Shown here: piece after piece, positions 21,842 to 34,204 of the stretch
How the letters are laid out: each line of letters starts with the position of its first letter
Position numbering within the stretch: position 1 is the first letter of the stretch
Assembly (NCBI RefSeq): GCF_030864355.1
Contig: NC_083393.1
Coordinates: forward strand, 2,852,001 to 2,916,000
From: Cutaneotrichosporon cavernicola
Taxonomy: Eukaryota > Basidiomycota > Tremellomycetes > Trichosporonales > Trichosporonaceae
Direction of reading: 5' to 3'
Length of the DNA stretch: 64,000 bases
Made by a program: the position numbers and the translations under genes
The notes under the pieces: generated by a model
Database searches by the model: none
The model's input: only the letters and a program-made list of their open reading frames with translations
Told to the model about the DNA's origin: nothing

Positions 21842-24800
21842 ATGAGCGACTCGCACGCCGCGATGCAGAATGGTACTGGCCGCGCTGCTCGCCTTCCCTC
21901 TTCCTCCTCAACCGCCAATGGTGAGCGACACCCATTGCATCGAAAGCTCACATCAGGGTCGAACACCTCTCAGGAGTGAGGACTCACGCGAGGACCGACA
22001 ACTGACAGCAGGCCCGAGACTCGGCCCCAGTCCGAACGTGAGTCCCACTGCCTTTAGCCCACGAGTGGCCCCTCGCTGTCCGCTGAACCCAGTGTCTAAA
22101 AAGGTCGATGTGTCGCACTATCCGCATTATGGACTCAAGAGGGGCATGTACGTCGCACTGCTCGGAGATTACCCTCACGACCACTGACTTCAGGGCGTGC
22201 ACATTCTGTCGGCGTCGGAAGTTGGTGAGCCTCAGGACACCGCCGCCCGATGGCAGGCTAACTGCAGCGATGTTCTGGAGATCGCCCGCAGTGTACAAAC
22301 TGTGTCAAGTACACCAAAGTGTGTGAATATGGACCGCCTGACAAGTCGGAGAAGAAGAAGCAGTCTCAGCAACAACAACAACAGCACCAACAACAGCAGC
22401 AGCCGCAGCAGCAGCCACATGCTCAAACGCAGATTTACGTCGCTCCACAGCAGCACCAACCAGCTTACAGCAACGCGTCATATGGCAACGGGATGCCCGT
22501 GGGCGCTGCTGCCACGGCTGAATTCACGCCGCTGCAGCAGCTGCATGCAGGCCCGATGTACGACAGCCTGCCGGGCGCCCCTTCCGTTTCGACCGACTAC
22601 ATGAACGACATGCTGATGGAGCCAAACATGATGGGCCCAGGAAGCTACTCTGCGAACATGACGTCGTACGGTGCGGCACCGTTCGGCCCACTTGGCTCCA
22701 CCGACTTTAGCCAGCCCTCGCCATTTGTCAACTCGCCAATGTCGACAGCAACATCCGCAGGGACGAGCCAGCAACTGATGCAGACGCCGACCCCATCCAT
22801 CCCTCAACAGCAGCATCTGGCGCAGCCAATCATTGGAATGCCTCCCTACGTTGCCCCGAATGGACCGGAGTCGTTCTCCTTTCCCAACGCCTCGGAGAAC
22901 ACCCTGCAGAACCCGTGGTCAACGGCAGCATCGGCGTCGTACCCAACGCCTCAAAACTCTACTGGTTACGAGACGGCTCCCAGTACACGGGGCCAGTCGC
23001 AGACCTCAATGTTTACGGACTCTTCCATGACCACTGAGCCAATGTTTGACGCCGCCATGTCGGCAGTACCAGAGATGACCGCCTCCATTACCCAAGTCAC
23101 GTCCGATCCTTCGACGCCAGACGAGCGCATGCGATTCAAGCGGGGTTCCGGGACTGGGTCCTCTGGGCAAGGAACACCAGAACCGAGCAATCGCCTGGCG
23201 TCGAGAATGTATCATCAAACAAATCTACACTACGTCGCCAACCTAAATCCAATTGACGGGCTGACAGAACGCCTCGGCGAGTTCCTGTTCAGCCCAAACG
23301 GGAGCGCCGTCAAGGACGATGAGGGGGCCAAACGGGCGAGGCCACACCGCGCTAGCAGTGGCGCGCAAAAAGCAGGCAGTATACGGGGACAGGATACCTC
23401 ATCCTCTGTCAACCGCATGCGTACCGAGTACGACGGCTTATCGGAGGCGGCACGCACGATCCTGCTCGACTGTTTCCTGGCGCACGCTACTTTGTTCTTT
23501 GAGATGAGCGTGCCCCGGTTCCGCTATCGCCTGTCGTTTACCGACAAGCGGCGGCCAAGCCTCGCGCTTCTGAATGTCATGTACCTGTGGGCGACGCGCA
23601 TGTCCAACTCGCCGCAAATGGTTAACATGGAAAAGCACTTCTTCGAGGAGGCGTGCAAACACCTGGAGATCTCGACGTCGACGGTCGACCGCCTCATTGA
23701 TGCGGTACGCGCGGCCATGCTCCTCTCCGCGTACTCGCACTCGTCGGGGCGGCATCACGAGGGTTGGTGCCTCGGCGGACTCGCGAATCGCCTCGTGTTG
23801 TCGTGTGGCCTGCACCGCATTCATTCCAACGTGCACCAGCCAGAGCCGAAGAAGAACCCCTTCCTCCGTAATCGTGTCTTTCTCCTCCCGCCACCTGCGG
23901 ACGCGGTGGAGCTCGGCGAGAGGTTGCATCTCTTGTGGGTCGATTTGTGAAGCGAAGCTTACGTGCAGCTGGGCCGTGCTGGCGATAGACCGTTGCAGCT
24001 CGTTGGCGACCGGCTACTCGTCCGGCCTGAAAGATGAGGACATCTCCACGCCATTTGCACGGCATCTCACAGACGTGGCCTCTGGGAATGTATCTGAGCG
24101 CGACGATTACACGATCAGGGACCTGTATCGAGGCCGCTCGATCGACTTCTCCAGCGACACAGCATACACTAAGTGGGTCAAGTGTGTGGTCATCCTCGAG
24201 CGCGCAAGCAAGTTATCATTCCTGGAGCCTGCGGACGACTCACCATACGCGCAGGCCTGGAATCAGTACCGTCTCACGTTACACCGTGACCCAATGCAGG
24301 CGCCCCCGCCGGAGCATCTCAACCAGCCCCGGTTCCGCAACCCGCGCGACTACCGCGAGTGCCTGCTTGCGATCGATCAACTCGTGGCGGTGCTGGGTGT
24401 GGACGGCGTGTTCCCTGTGGAGCGCAATGTGCAGGCGCAACAGAATGGCGCGCCTGAGCCCCAGATCACGACCAACATTCTGATGCTGCACCACATGATC
24501 GCGGCGGTCTACATGATGCTGCATGACATCAACTCGCTGGACGTTGATAACACGGAGGCGCTCAAGGCCGCTCGCAAGAGTGTTATGCTTTTCCGCAACA
24601 TGCCGCAACTGGTGAGCTTCCAATTCTTGGTGAAACTAACAGCAGCCATTCACAGATGTCGACGCGTTCCTGGTGTTGATCTGGAGCCTAAACGCCAAGG
24701 TCCTCATCAAGGAGGCGCACCGCCTAATGAAGCTTGGCAAGGGGGATAGCGCGCGCGCAGTTGCCGCTGAAGCGGAGACGATAATCGGGGAGATGACGCG

Positions 24801-24936
24801 TATCGGCGAGACAATGTACGTCGCACGGACACAAGCCGAGGCTGTCAAGGAGCTCAAAGAGGCGGCACTGTCGCCCGCGGGCAACACCGACAGTATGCCC
24901 CAGCTGGAGAGTTTTATGTTCCCACAACATATGTAA
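21842..24936 (+). CDS. Zn2Cys6 transcription factor, polyQ (TF1)
   Basis: Eight exons (21842-21920, 21957-21975, 22012-22037, 22093-22147, 22194-22224, 22268-23934, 23969-24611, 24646-24936) give 936 residues. Near residue 60 the binuclear zinc cluster reads KRGMACTFCRRRKLRC, then CTNCVKYTKVCEY, so all six Cys are present, spaced C-2-C-6-C-6-C-2-C-6-C. A Q-rich region follows (QQQQQQHQQQQQPQQQ). The Fungal_trans middle homology domain is in exons 6-8, with FFEEACKHLEIS and GGLANRLVLSCGLHRIHS. It should be a nuclear DNA-binding regulator; its targets are unknown. The N-terminus is cut into four very small exons (79, 19, 26 and 55 nt), all phase-consistent. The start at 21842 gives MSDSHAAMQNG; earlier in-frame starts are not supported. 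Confidence 0.88.
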
Positions 24937-25235
24937 CACAACGGAAAGTCACAACGCATAGCCATCAAGCGCATCATGAACTACTCAATCATGGATAATT
25001 GAGATTCTAGGACCATCCGGACGATGATGCATCGCATCGTGTGTGGTGAGAGGGCACCAAAGAATGGCATGAGAAGCAGGGCTGTTTCGCGCTCGGGTGC
25101 AAGTCATCCATTACCTGCCACTACTATACGGAAGAGGCAACGCTATATGTCCGTCCAGCGTCCACCGAGAATAAACATTCACTGCGCGACGATCGGCTAC
25201 GTCCATTTCAATGCAGAAAACATAATAAGGAATGT

Positions 25236-26454
25236 CTAGGGAGCCGAGGTCGACGCCAGATCAGCTGTTGTCGAGGGTTGGTGTAATGGAGGCCTGACAT
25301 CTACCTCCTTGCTTAGGACATGTCCGACGCCAGAGTGTGCCGCGGTGCTCTCCTCTCCACGCTCCATCTTGTGGATCTCGGAGAGCACGTTGTTCTCACG
25401 CACGCGTCTGCGGATCTGGTCGCGCCGCTCCTTGCCGAAGAGTGCAGCCTCGTGACGCGCCTCCGCAAGAGCTTTGGATGCGCTGGCGTCAGCCTCCTTT
25501 TTCGTCTGTTATCTCTCAGCCACTCACTTAAGATGCCGGTCGACCATCACAGCCTTGACATCGTTTGCTGAGGTCCCTACCCGGTAACATTGGACGAATA
25601 CGGTAACGCCTGCAAGCCCAGCGATGAAAGCCACAAACGCGCCGTTGCTCATGAAGATCACGTCACCATTCCCCTTGGGCGGCGCGTCGTGAAACGGAAA
25701 GTCCTCTCCGGGATGTGTGTGGTAATACCCCGAGTTGCCATCGGACGCACGGAAGCCGCGCGCCCGCGCCCCAGCCTCCCAGCTCGACGCGCCGCTCGCA
25801 CGCGCATGTCGCGCCCAGCTACGCATCGCTGCGTCCGCCGACGCATGCGGGTCCTCGGCGTCGGTTGGCCCTGTCCATCCGTACCCCGTTTGCAGGTAGG
25901 AGGTGCGCGACTGTTGTAGTGAGAGAAGCTTGTACGCTCGGTTCAGGGTCGCAAAGTGCTCGGCTGAGGCTGAAGGGTGTGAGCTGTCGGGATGCAGCAC
26001 CAGAGCGAGCTTATAATCTGCTGTCAGCATAGGCCACGGCTTGAGCGACGGAACCCGCTCGCTCCCATCCCTGTTATTGACCGCGGAGGATCGCGGACAA
26101 TGATCCACGGTATCGCACGACCCAAACCCCGTCTCCAACCTCCACCATTCGGAATGCGTTCGGAATACCTCCACCCCACTGAACTTCTTCACGTCTTCAC
26201 TCACACTGCGCTTTGATCTCGCGCGGTTCAGCACCGCGCTTCAGAGCGAGCACTTCGTATGGGTCTGGTGGGCCGCCGCGCTTCCCCTTGGTAGGGAAGA
26301 TGTAGTCGTCCATACGCTGGCGTGGGCGGCTCGGTCCAGCCTCGGTTCCCTCGTTGATGAACGCCGCGGCATGCGCGCACCGGTGCGATGGCCTATGCCA
26401 TGCAAAGTATGAGGGGCCGCGAGAGAGCGCAAACAGGTGGCGAGGGGGGTGCAT
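25236..26454 (-). CDS. Membrane-anchored J-domain protein, probably mitochondrial
   Basis: Exons 26454-26205, 26017-25528 and 25482-25236 give 328 residues. A J-domain of about 65 residues starts at DPYEVLALKRGAE and includes the essential HPD (YYKLALVLHPDSS), so it should stimulate an Hsp70. The N-terminal 60 residues are Arg/His/Ala-rich with few acids, like a mitochondrial presequence. After a linker there is one hydrophobic helix (GAFVAFIAGLAGVTVFVQC), then a charged Arg/Glu-rich tail. This layout fits J-proteins of the inner membrane or matrix, but I cannot name an orthologue. Introns are 187 and 45 nt. It starts 183 bp from the divergent hydrolase gene. Confidence 0.8.
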
Positions 26455-26637
26455 GGTGGATGAATGTGTGTTGAGTGAGCAAGGATGCGTAGGCAGAGTG
26501 TGATCTCCTAAAGGGAGGTACGGCACCAGCCGATGCACCACAGATACTAAGGGGACGGGCTGATAAGACTCAATACTCTCTGTGGGGCACCGAGATAACC
26601 CGTCGGCAACGACTCCAGTAATAACAACTTGTTCGAG
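26455..26637. promoter_or_regulatory. divergent promoter, J-protein/hydrolase
   Basis: 183 bp between the start codons of the J-protein (minus) and the hydrolase (plus). The promoter role follows from orientation only; no motif stands out. Confidence 0.4.
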
Positions 26638-28102
26638 ATGGCGCCAGCTCACTCCCTTCCCCTCCGCATACGGCCTGACTTGGGCGCCCCCGGCGTCTGG
26701 CCAGCTGACACTGTCGCGCGCCTCCAGTCGCTCGCCAAGGTTGTCATCTACCCCCTCCTCCCCTTTTACGCGCTTCGATGGCTCTTCGCCCCACATGGCC
26801 AGAGCCTCAAGACCTACCTCCTCTCCCGGATGGACGTGTGGCGAGGCTACCTTGTACCGCTCCTCACTCCGCCCGAAAGCGCAGAGTTATCAGTGCGACC
26901 TCTCCCCAAATCGCTGCAATACATTCCCTTCCCTCCTGATGCGTGGAACGGCGCGAGTTGGGAAGTGACCGACATTCCGCCCGCGCCAGAGGACATGATG
27001 GGGTACCTGGTCGATGGACCGACCTGCGTCAAGCCCGTCACGCGACCGGGGTTCATGCTCACACCGTCAGGTGCGCTGGGGAATGGGTTCGCCAAGGCCC
27101 AGCCAGGCGAGAAGATGATCCTCTTCCTCCATGGCGGGTGAGATGAGGAGAGGGTCCAGATGGCTAACGGCAGAGGATACATTAAGGGTCACCCATTGTG
27201 GACACCATTCCCTCTCAATCTCGCAAAGGATCACAGTTTGCGAACATTTCGTGAGTATCCCATTGAGTTGTGATATCCCGCCTATCGGGCATCCTGGGAC
27301 ATGTCTCGATGAGATCTGATGATCATTAATCGGATCTCGTACGGGGAGGGGGTTCACCCATAAATTTCACCCCCGACTAACAGCAGTCTGCAGCTACCGC
27401 AAGACTCTTTCTGATCCCACGGCGTTCCCTGCTCCACTCCTCGATGCTCTTGCGGCTTGGGCGTACGTCACTCTCACTCTGGGTTTTGCACCCGCACAAA
27501 TCCTGCTGTTGGGCGACAGCGCAGGTGGACACCTCGCCCTTTGCCTCGTCCAACAGCTCGCGACCCTGGGTAGACCACAGGCCGGGGCCCTCGCTATGGT
27601 CTCGCCCTGGGCCGACTTCACCGCCAGTTTTCCGAGCTGGGCCAACGAGAGCGTTGACCACCTCTCTCGCCGTATGCTGCTTACAGCAATCCGGGCCGCC
27701 ACGCGACATTATGCGCCAGACGCGATTACGGATCCCCTCTTCTCTCCAGCCCTCGCGGGACCCGGACACTGGACGTGTCTTTGTGCGACGAGGGTGCTCG
27801 TTAGTGTAGGCACGGACGAAGTCTTCGCGGACGAGGACGATGCGCTAGTCAAGGGTATGCGGCGCGACGGCGTCGACGTCACGCTCATCAAGGTAAGGGA
27901 TTCAATCAGGATCCGCAATGCATTCCTCCTTTCCGGTGGGGAGACTGGCGGTTAACCCCAGGATGTTAATGGATTGCACGAAGGGCCAGTTACGCTCTGG
28001 TCGCCTGGTGCGTACGACCATTTCAGTGCCGAAATCGGCACGGTCCTAACCCATATGCCCGGCCAGCAGATGAGACTGGAGGTTGGTGCAGGCTCGGGGT
28101 AA
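26638..28102 (+). CDS. Alpha/beta hydrolase, HSL type
   Basis: Exons 26638-27137, 27174-27250, 27387-27892 and 27962-28102 give 407 residues. It has the hormone-sensitive-lipase fold: oxyanion-hole segment LFLHGGYIKGHP, nucleophile elbow LLLGDSAGGHLAL (Ser near residue 237), catalytic Asp region VSVGTDEVFADED, and a C-terminal His in VNGLHEGPVTLW. Such enzymes hydrolyse small esters, lipids or acetylated sterols; the substrate cannot be told. A hydrophobic N-terminal stretch (SLAKVVIYPLLPFYALRWLF) suggests membrane association, as in arylacetamide or steryl-acetyl deacetylases. The splice after HSLRTF gives LCSYRKTL; a 136-nt intron there was chosen by phase. The ATG at 26638 is the first in frame. 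Confidence 0.8.
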
Positions 28103-28897
28103 GGGGCAAGGGTAATCTAGCACATTGCGGAGGCATCTCGGAGGTGGGCTGATTAATGAATACTTCCTAGAGTGAGCAGCGGTTTGCTCAATCCGCTCGG
28201 GACTTGTGCCCTCTCTGTTTGCTTTGACATTTAGGACAACTGTGATATCTCAATGAAATGAGGTTGATGAAACAGTGGAGCCATAGCCGGCGGGAACTGA
28301 GGTGAGACACTATGAATAGATTTGGAGCAGAGCGGGAGACGCCTTGATTGCTTATGTTCACAGAGGGAATTGCATTGGAAACAGGGCGACTTGAAGAATT
28401 CCTGCGGATTTCCGGCTGCGGACGTGTTGGTCGCGGGCAAGGCGGGCAAGGCCCGCAAGTGGCGGCGGAGACCAGTTCATGTGAAGTTTGAGGTATGCAA
28501 AGTATCTCAGAGTGGGGGAAAGAGGGGAAGGAAGGGAGGAGGGGTTGGAAGAAGGAAGAGGTTGCCACCGGGGACCGTGTCCCCCCAAGGGGGGTGGTCT
28601 CTAAAGATGGTCAGCCCTATCATCCCCACATGTCTACGGAGAAACCAAGATATATCCCACTATCGATTCTCACATTGCTCATCCCCCCCCCTTCCATTAA
28701 TTGTGTCATTGAGACCCTATTAACTATACACACTCGCGCGCGCCATACATAGCCGCGGTGACGCCAACATTCACTCGAACCGCGTTGATTACAGCGGCGC
28801 CGCCGTCTCCGTTACCCCTCTCTTCACCAACCACTCACCAAAACGCTTCGCCACCGGCAGAACCAAGAGTGACATCCCAGAGTCAACATTCACCAGG
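28103..28897. other. 800-bp intergenic region before TF2
   Basis: This lies between the hydrolase stop and the second Zn2Cys6 start. Short frames are present on both strands but show no motif or biased codons. It probably holds the hydrolase 3' end and the TF2 promoter. Confidence 0.4.
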
Positions 28898-30931
28898 ATG
28901 TCAGAAAGCCGTACGCGTAGCACGCGCGCCTGCGTCGCATGCAGTATCCGCAAGATCAAGTGTGACAGCAACGACCCGTGTGCCCACTGCGTCCGTTTCT
29001 TCAACGGCGAGTGTTTCTACACGACGCCGAAGAAGCGTGGGCCACCCAAGGGATGTCCGCCCCGGGGCGGACATAGGAAGCGACAAGCGCTCGAACGCGC
29101 CGAGGCCGCCGCGTCAGAAGCCGCAATACACGGAGCAAGTAGCGGAGCAGGAGGGAACGACGCCCACTGCAGTGTCACTGGCAACATGGGAGTGGTGACT
29201 GCACAGTCTGCCGCGGCTCGAGCCCCGCTTAACTCGGCCCGTATACCCGACACACCGAAGATGGACGAGATGATCAGCTTCGACCCCGAACTCCTTGCAA
29301 TGCCGACGCCGCGTACCCTCCCATCTCCGCAGTTGGTTGGCGCGTCGCCATCATCTGGAGGCTCGAGCTGCCACGCGGCAGGGCTGAGCAGCGAAGCAAT
29401 CGACGACCTGCTGCTGGTGTATGAGACTTTCATCCACCCGCACTGGCCAATGATATACGTACCGCAACTACGCTCACTGCGCTCGCTCGAGACGTACAGT
29501 CCGCTCGTGTTTGATGCCGTGCTGGCGATCAGCGCGGCCAACTCGGACATGTGCGAAAACTTTGGCGTCAACGGAAGTCACAAGGCTGGCCGCAGCTTTG
29601 CCGTGGCGTGCGACCTGCTGACCGAGAGTGTACGCGCGCGCGTTCTCGGTACAATGAATGGGCGTGACCACGCACCGACGCTCCAGAGCGTCCAGGCCCT
29701 CTTGATGGTGTCGCTCGTGGACCAGGGAGTCGGCCGCACCTCCCTAGCCTACCAGATGGGCGGGTTTGCGTGTCGCATGGCCTTGGACCTGGGGCTGCAC
29801 ACACATTCTGAGGACATGCGATCACGCGACAGCCAGGAACGCTGTCGGACGCTCTGGGCGACGTACATCCTCGACAAAATGCTCGCCGCCGTCTCGCAAC
29901 GCCCCGTCAACCTCCGCGCCGTGGATATTGACGCCGCGCGCCCAAGTATCATGGAGCGCGACGAGTTCGACCTGTGGCTCAGCGGCGGCGCGCAGGCCCT
30001 CCTCCAACCCAACGTCCGCGAGAAAATGGAGACGGTAAAGTCACATACTCTCAGCAGCTTCAACTCGTGGATTGACGTCATGGCGTCCCTCGAGATCATC
30101 ATTGACCAGGTGTACCGGCCCTCTACCCGACGCGCGCGCATGCACGGCGAGCATGTGGACGGGTACGATGAGGTGGTGGTCCACATCGACCAGCAGTTGC
30201 GCAAGTGGCGCTCTGAGCTACCGGCCCACTTGCAATGGGACGATGATTCGGATACAGCCCACATCAACACGGGCTTGCATCTCCTCACCATGCGAGGATG
30301 GTACCACATCTCCATGCTTCTCCTGCACCGTCCGCAGGTTCCGTTCCTGGATACGGCCGACTCTCCCGACGGCTACCGCGTCGAAAGCGGCGACCGCGTC
30401 CCCGAGACGCCCATCAACTTCCGCCTTCCCAACGGCCTAGACGCGAGCCGGCACTCCGCGACGGCCGTGTGCAAGATAATGGAGCAGTACGAGCGTACCT
30501 TCCGCGTACGAAAGTTTGCCAGTTCGTGGGTCTACCTCGTCTTCCAGGCTGCGACCGTACACGCGGGGTTGGCGGCGCACGGCCCAGGTCCTGGAGCGAA
30601 CCTCCTCTCCCCGACCAGAGCCGAGAGCCTCCGACGCCTTGAGCAGTGTATACGCTGGCTCGACACGATTGCGATGCAGTGGTCCAGCGCCAGCCGACAC
30701 GTCGAGATTTTACGCAAACTCAGTGCTGCTGGGGCACGGACACGCCCGCCATCCCCCTTCCCCGATCCGAATTACTTGGAAGTTACAGACTTCCAAAGCG
30801 GAGATGGCGAGACGGGGATTCCAGGCATCTCGCAGCTCGACCTCAACGCGTGGATGCTGCTGTGGGCTAGCATGCCGACTGCAGGCGACGACATCAACCT
30901 CTGGCAGCAGTGTTTCCCGAATCCCTCATAG
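28898..30931 (+). CDS. Zn2Cys6 transcription factor (TF2)
   Basis: A single exon encodes 677 residues. The zinc cluster is at the very N-terminus: RACVACSIRKIKCDSNDPCA, then HC and GEC, giving six Cys with spacing C-2-C-6-C-5-C-2-C-7-C, followed by a basic linker (KKRGPPKGCPPRGGHRKRQ). The Fungal_trans domain begins near residue 165 (SSEAIDDLLLVYETFIHPHWP) and includes QMGGFACRMALDLGLHTHS. This order resembles sugar- or nutrient-responsive fungal regulators; targets cannot be inferred. The gene is intronless, unlike nearly all neighbours. The start at 28898 lies 12 codons before the first zinc ligand. The stop is 208 bp from the convergent glucanase stop. Confidence 0.9.
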   Translation: MSESRTRSTRACVACSIRKIKCDSNDPCAHCVRFFNGECFYTTPKKRGPPKGCPPRGGHRKRQALERAEAAASEAAIHGASSGAGGNDAHCSVTGNMGVVTAQSAAARAPLNSARIPDTPKMDEMISFDPELLAMPTPRTLPSPQLVGASPSSGGSSCHAAGLSSEAIDDLLLVYETFIHPHWPMIYVPQLRSLRSLETYSPLVFDAVLAISAANSDMCENFGVNGSHKAGRSFAVACDLLTESVRARVLGTMNGRDHAPTLQSVQALLMVSLVDQGVGRTSLAYQMGGFACRMALDLGLHTHSEDMRSRDSQERCRTLWATYILDKMLAAVSQRPVNLRAVDIDAARPSIMERDEFDLWLSGGAQALLQPNVREKMETVKSHTLSSFNSWIDVMASLEIIIDQVYRPSTRRARMHGEHVDGYDEVVVHIDQQLRKWRSELPAHLQWDDDSDTAHINTGLHLLTMRGWYHISMLLLHRPQVPFLDTADSPDGYRVESGDRVPETPINFRLPNGLDASRHSATAVCKIMEQYERTFRVRKFASSWVYLVFQAATVHAGLAAHGPGPGANLLSPTRAESLRRLEQCIRWLDTIAMQWSSASRHVEILRKLSAAGARTRPPSPFPDPNYLEVTDFQSGDGETGIPGISQLDLNAWMLLWASMPTAGDDINLWQQCFPNPS

Positions 30932-31139
30932 GTGTGCGTGGGATGACGTTTGTAGCAGGACAAATTGAATAGACATAGAGACGATTGTAGCATGTATCAT
31001 TGAATAACGGACTGGACGGAGCATACATGCATACAGAGGCTGCTTGCTCTAATTATACAATGCGATGATGGTGACGTCATGCTGCGAAAGGAAACTTTGT
31101 GCACCGAAAATCGGGCATTGATCAAGTTCAACTTGGGCC

Positions 31140-32848
31140 TCAGATCATCATGAGCGCGGCGCCACCGGCCAGCAGGGCGATTCCAGGGACAGCAGTGCAG
31201 CGCGACGCTGAGCTCACGCCTTTGAACGTGTTCTCGAAGCTGTTGCTTCGGCACGGCATGCTGGCGTCAGCAAACCTAAACAAGCTTGCAGACTCACCCA
31301 AACTTGCGGTTGCCGCTGGCGAGGTCGCGGGGACGAGTAAGCCACCCGCCATCAAAGTACGCCTCGAGGCTCCAGTCCAAGGCTTTCTCGGCCTTCCAGC
31401 ACCACGCGACCCAGCCCTGTGCCTTCTCGTACACCCACGTCTGCGTCTCCCACGATCGAGTGAGGTAGTCGCGGTACGCGGGCGTCCATGTGTCGGGCTT
31501 ACCTGATATGGCAGCGCACTCGTTCGGGTTGGCCATCTGCTCTCCCATACCTGGGTTCCACCTGATCGGCGAGCCGGTGTACGCCCAGCCTCCACAGTCG
31601 GTTGGCGCAGCTGCTGTCAGCTGTGACGAGCCAGATCAGCCATCAGCTTACCAGTGAACTCGCCGACTACGGTCCAGAGGTTGTCGTCGCTGTTGACGAG
31701 CTGGGGAACGAGGGCGCAGTACTCGGCAATGTGGTCGTCGAAAGAGAGGGCGAGGGTGCGGTCCTCGAATACGTGGTACGAGTGCTGATGTCAGCTGATT
31801 CTTACACTATAGCAGCTCGTGAAGTCTCACCCAGTCGAGCGCAACGCGCGTGTACTGCGGGGAGCGCATGAAGCCCTTCCAGTAGTCGAGGCTCTGGTAT
31901 GCCTCGGATATGATGACCACGATACCTCCTCCGGCCGGAGTGGCTGGGCTCTGGTCCCGGATAAGGCTGTAGGCAGCACGATAGAATGTCTTGAGGAAGT
32001 CGATCGGGGCGGGGGCCTTGGACAGGTGCGGGTTCGGCTCGTTGAGTACGCACACGCTGGTCACGGTGCCGGCCCACTCGGCACGGTTGAACTCGCGCAT
32101 AAGGACGTTTAGGGCCGCGCTCGTGCGGTCCATGTTGACGTTGTTGTCGTACCACTTGATTACGCCCAACTGGCCCGAGTTGTCCCACGTGTTCTGTCCG
32201 CCCGGCGCGCCGTGTAGGTCGAGCATAACCTGATATCAGGTCCAATATGGGAGTTAACTCACCTGCAGGCCGACAGATTTGGCCCACCCGACCGCCCTCT
32301 TTAGGTGGTTGAACGCGCCGACCATGAACACCTCGCCTTCGACAAGTGGAACAAGCGACCAGACTGACGTTAGCGCAAAAAGGGGTATCCTCACAGCCAA
32401 CGGGGATGCGGACGGTGTTGAGGCCCGAGTCGGCGATCTTGGCAAAGTCGTCATATGTGATCCATGTGTCCCAGTGCCGCCCGATTTCTCCATACGGCTG
32501 AGGCTGGCCAAGCTGGTAGCGGGCGTACGTCGCCTCATCCTTGACCCAGTCGGGCTTTCCAGTGAAGAGAGACGGGGTGATCCACGGCTGGTGTTAGTCA
32601 TGGCAAGGGTGTAGAAGTGGGGTACCACAGACGCGCCACCTTTCCTGCCATCTTCTCGTTCCAGGACCCACCTCGAGCACGAGCCTGCTGTCAGCCCCCA
32701 CCCTGCTTTCAACCTACCATCCGCCAATGTTTACGCCGCGCACCGGGCCATTGCCCCACGATTGCGGGGGTGCGTGGTCTAACCGACGCTGTGGGGCCGC
32801 AGCTGCAAGGCATGCAACTAGGAGTAGTATGGTGGCGAAGGCGAACAT
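31140..32848 (-). CDS. Secreted GH5 glucanase, exo-beta-1,3 type
   Basis: Eight exons (32848-32718, 32684-32672, 32587-32395, 32363-32263, 32229-31831, 31784-31652, 31610-31298, 31260-31140) give 467 residues. A signal peptide (MFAFATILLLVACLAAAA) leads into the GH5 fold: VNIGGWLVLEPWITPSLF, NTVRIPVGFWSLVPL, LDLHGAPGGQNTWDNSG. The acid/base Glu is in VCVLNEPNPH and the nucleophile Glu in WTVVGEFT. This matches fungal exo-1,3-beta-glucanases used in wall remodelling. The C-terminus is hydrophobic after a small-residue stretch (VPGIALLAGGAALMMI), as for GPI attachment. Exon 2 is only 13 nt and supplies LVLE; it is needed for the conserved sequence. A TATA-like TATAAAG on the minus strand lies about 50 bp before the start. 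Confidence 0.9.
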
Positions 32849-34204
32849 TGTTAGGTGAGGTGAGAAGGAAGGTTGGAGCAGGGAGAAGTGGGTCTCTTTA
32901 TACGCAATGCGGCTGGCGACGCGTCGCGCCGTCGGTGGCTTGGCGGGCGGAGATGTTCTTGTTTATGGTCGGAGCACTGTCAGGACACTGTGAGTGTATG
33001 ATGTGCGAACGCCACGCCGCTACGTGCTGGTAAAGGAAGATTGGGAGCGGGATTCGTTAGCTGGAGACGATGGAATCAACAAGAACCTCTGTGTCGTACA
33101 TGTATGTTCTCAGTAAGTGTGAGTAGAGGCAATGCCAAGGTACGGAGCGTGACTGGTGTTGTATGACCATGGTCGGTGCGGTTGCGAGTAAACGTTGTTG
33201 ATTGAGCAAGTGACAATGAAAGGAGAAGAAGTTGAGGGGTGACAAGGTGAGGAATGACTAGTGCGAGTAAGGCACGAGGATTCTGGAGTTTGTGGGGGAG
33301 ATTGGGGGTAACCTGGTATATCCATTATACTAATCAGGTTTCGTCTTGGAGCGAGCAAAACATAGGGTCAATATGATACACCGTGCACTCTTTCCAACCA
33401 CTCTGACCACTCATCCCCCCGCAACATGGCGTGGCGCAATCCGTGGCACCTCAAAGAGGGTGCTCTGGATCTATTAACAGCGGTTACCTCGCACGTCGCA
33501 GGGTTATGGCGGAGGATTTGGGGCACTGCTGATTCCTGACATTGGGGGAACGACTTGTCAGTGGGCCTTCCGGATTGAAGAAGCCAGTCGACGGACAGTA
33601 CAATGCAGCACCGAGCGCAACGGGAGAATCGAAAGTTTGTTGGGGTACGACAATGGGATGCGACAAACTTGGCGACTTGAACTATGGCGACTTCTCCGAT
33701 GGACCTGAATGGCATCTGGCAGCCAGTAAGCTGTCTTCCTCATACACAGCAAGCCAAACACTGGTTTCTGGGTTGGGAAGCACACCTTTGCCGTCTTGGA
33801 TTTCCCGTTTCGCTCATCAAGCCACCAGTAGCCAGCAGGACGTGGATTGACTGATCGTTGAGGAGCGAGAGTTTTATCCATGCGTTTCCAGACACCGCCA
33901 CGTTATAAGTCCCCAACTTGGCCAACTTGATCTCAACCCACGGCATTGAAACAAGATATAATACATGTGCACAACGCAGTGCGATATGCTCCACGGAGCA
34001 TACTATCGGAAACCCATGTGGTCCAGAACATTTAAACAGGCTCCGTGGAACCTGCCGACAGCTCTGGGCTCAGCTAGGCACAGCTTTAAGGCCTGGTTAG
34101 TACCTTGATGAATCGCCATGCCGCGGAACGTTGATGAAGTTTGAACAGCCGATCACCAAGGTTCCGCTCCACCAACGAGTCACTGCGAGCTTGCACCTCC
34201 AGAT
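32849..34204. other. 1.36-kb divergent intergenic region
   Basis: Upstream of both the glucanase (minus) and the agmatine-deiminase-like gene (plus). Open frames of 60-115 codons occur, such as 33542-33850 on plus, without recognisable motifs. I see no gene here. Confidence 0.4.

Noticed and set aside
33542..33850. 102-codon plus-strand frame upstream of the agmatine deiminase gene
   Set aside because: No motif, no spliced extension that improves it, and other frames overlap it on the opposite strand.
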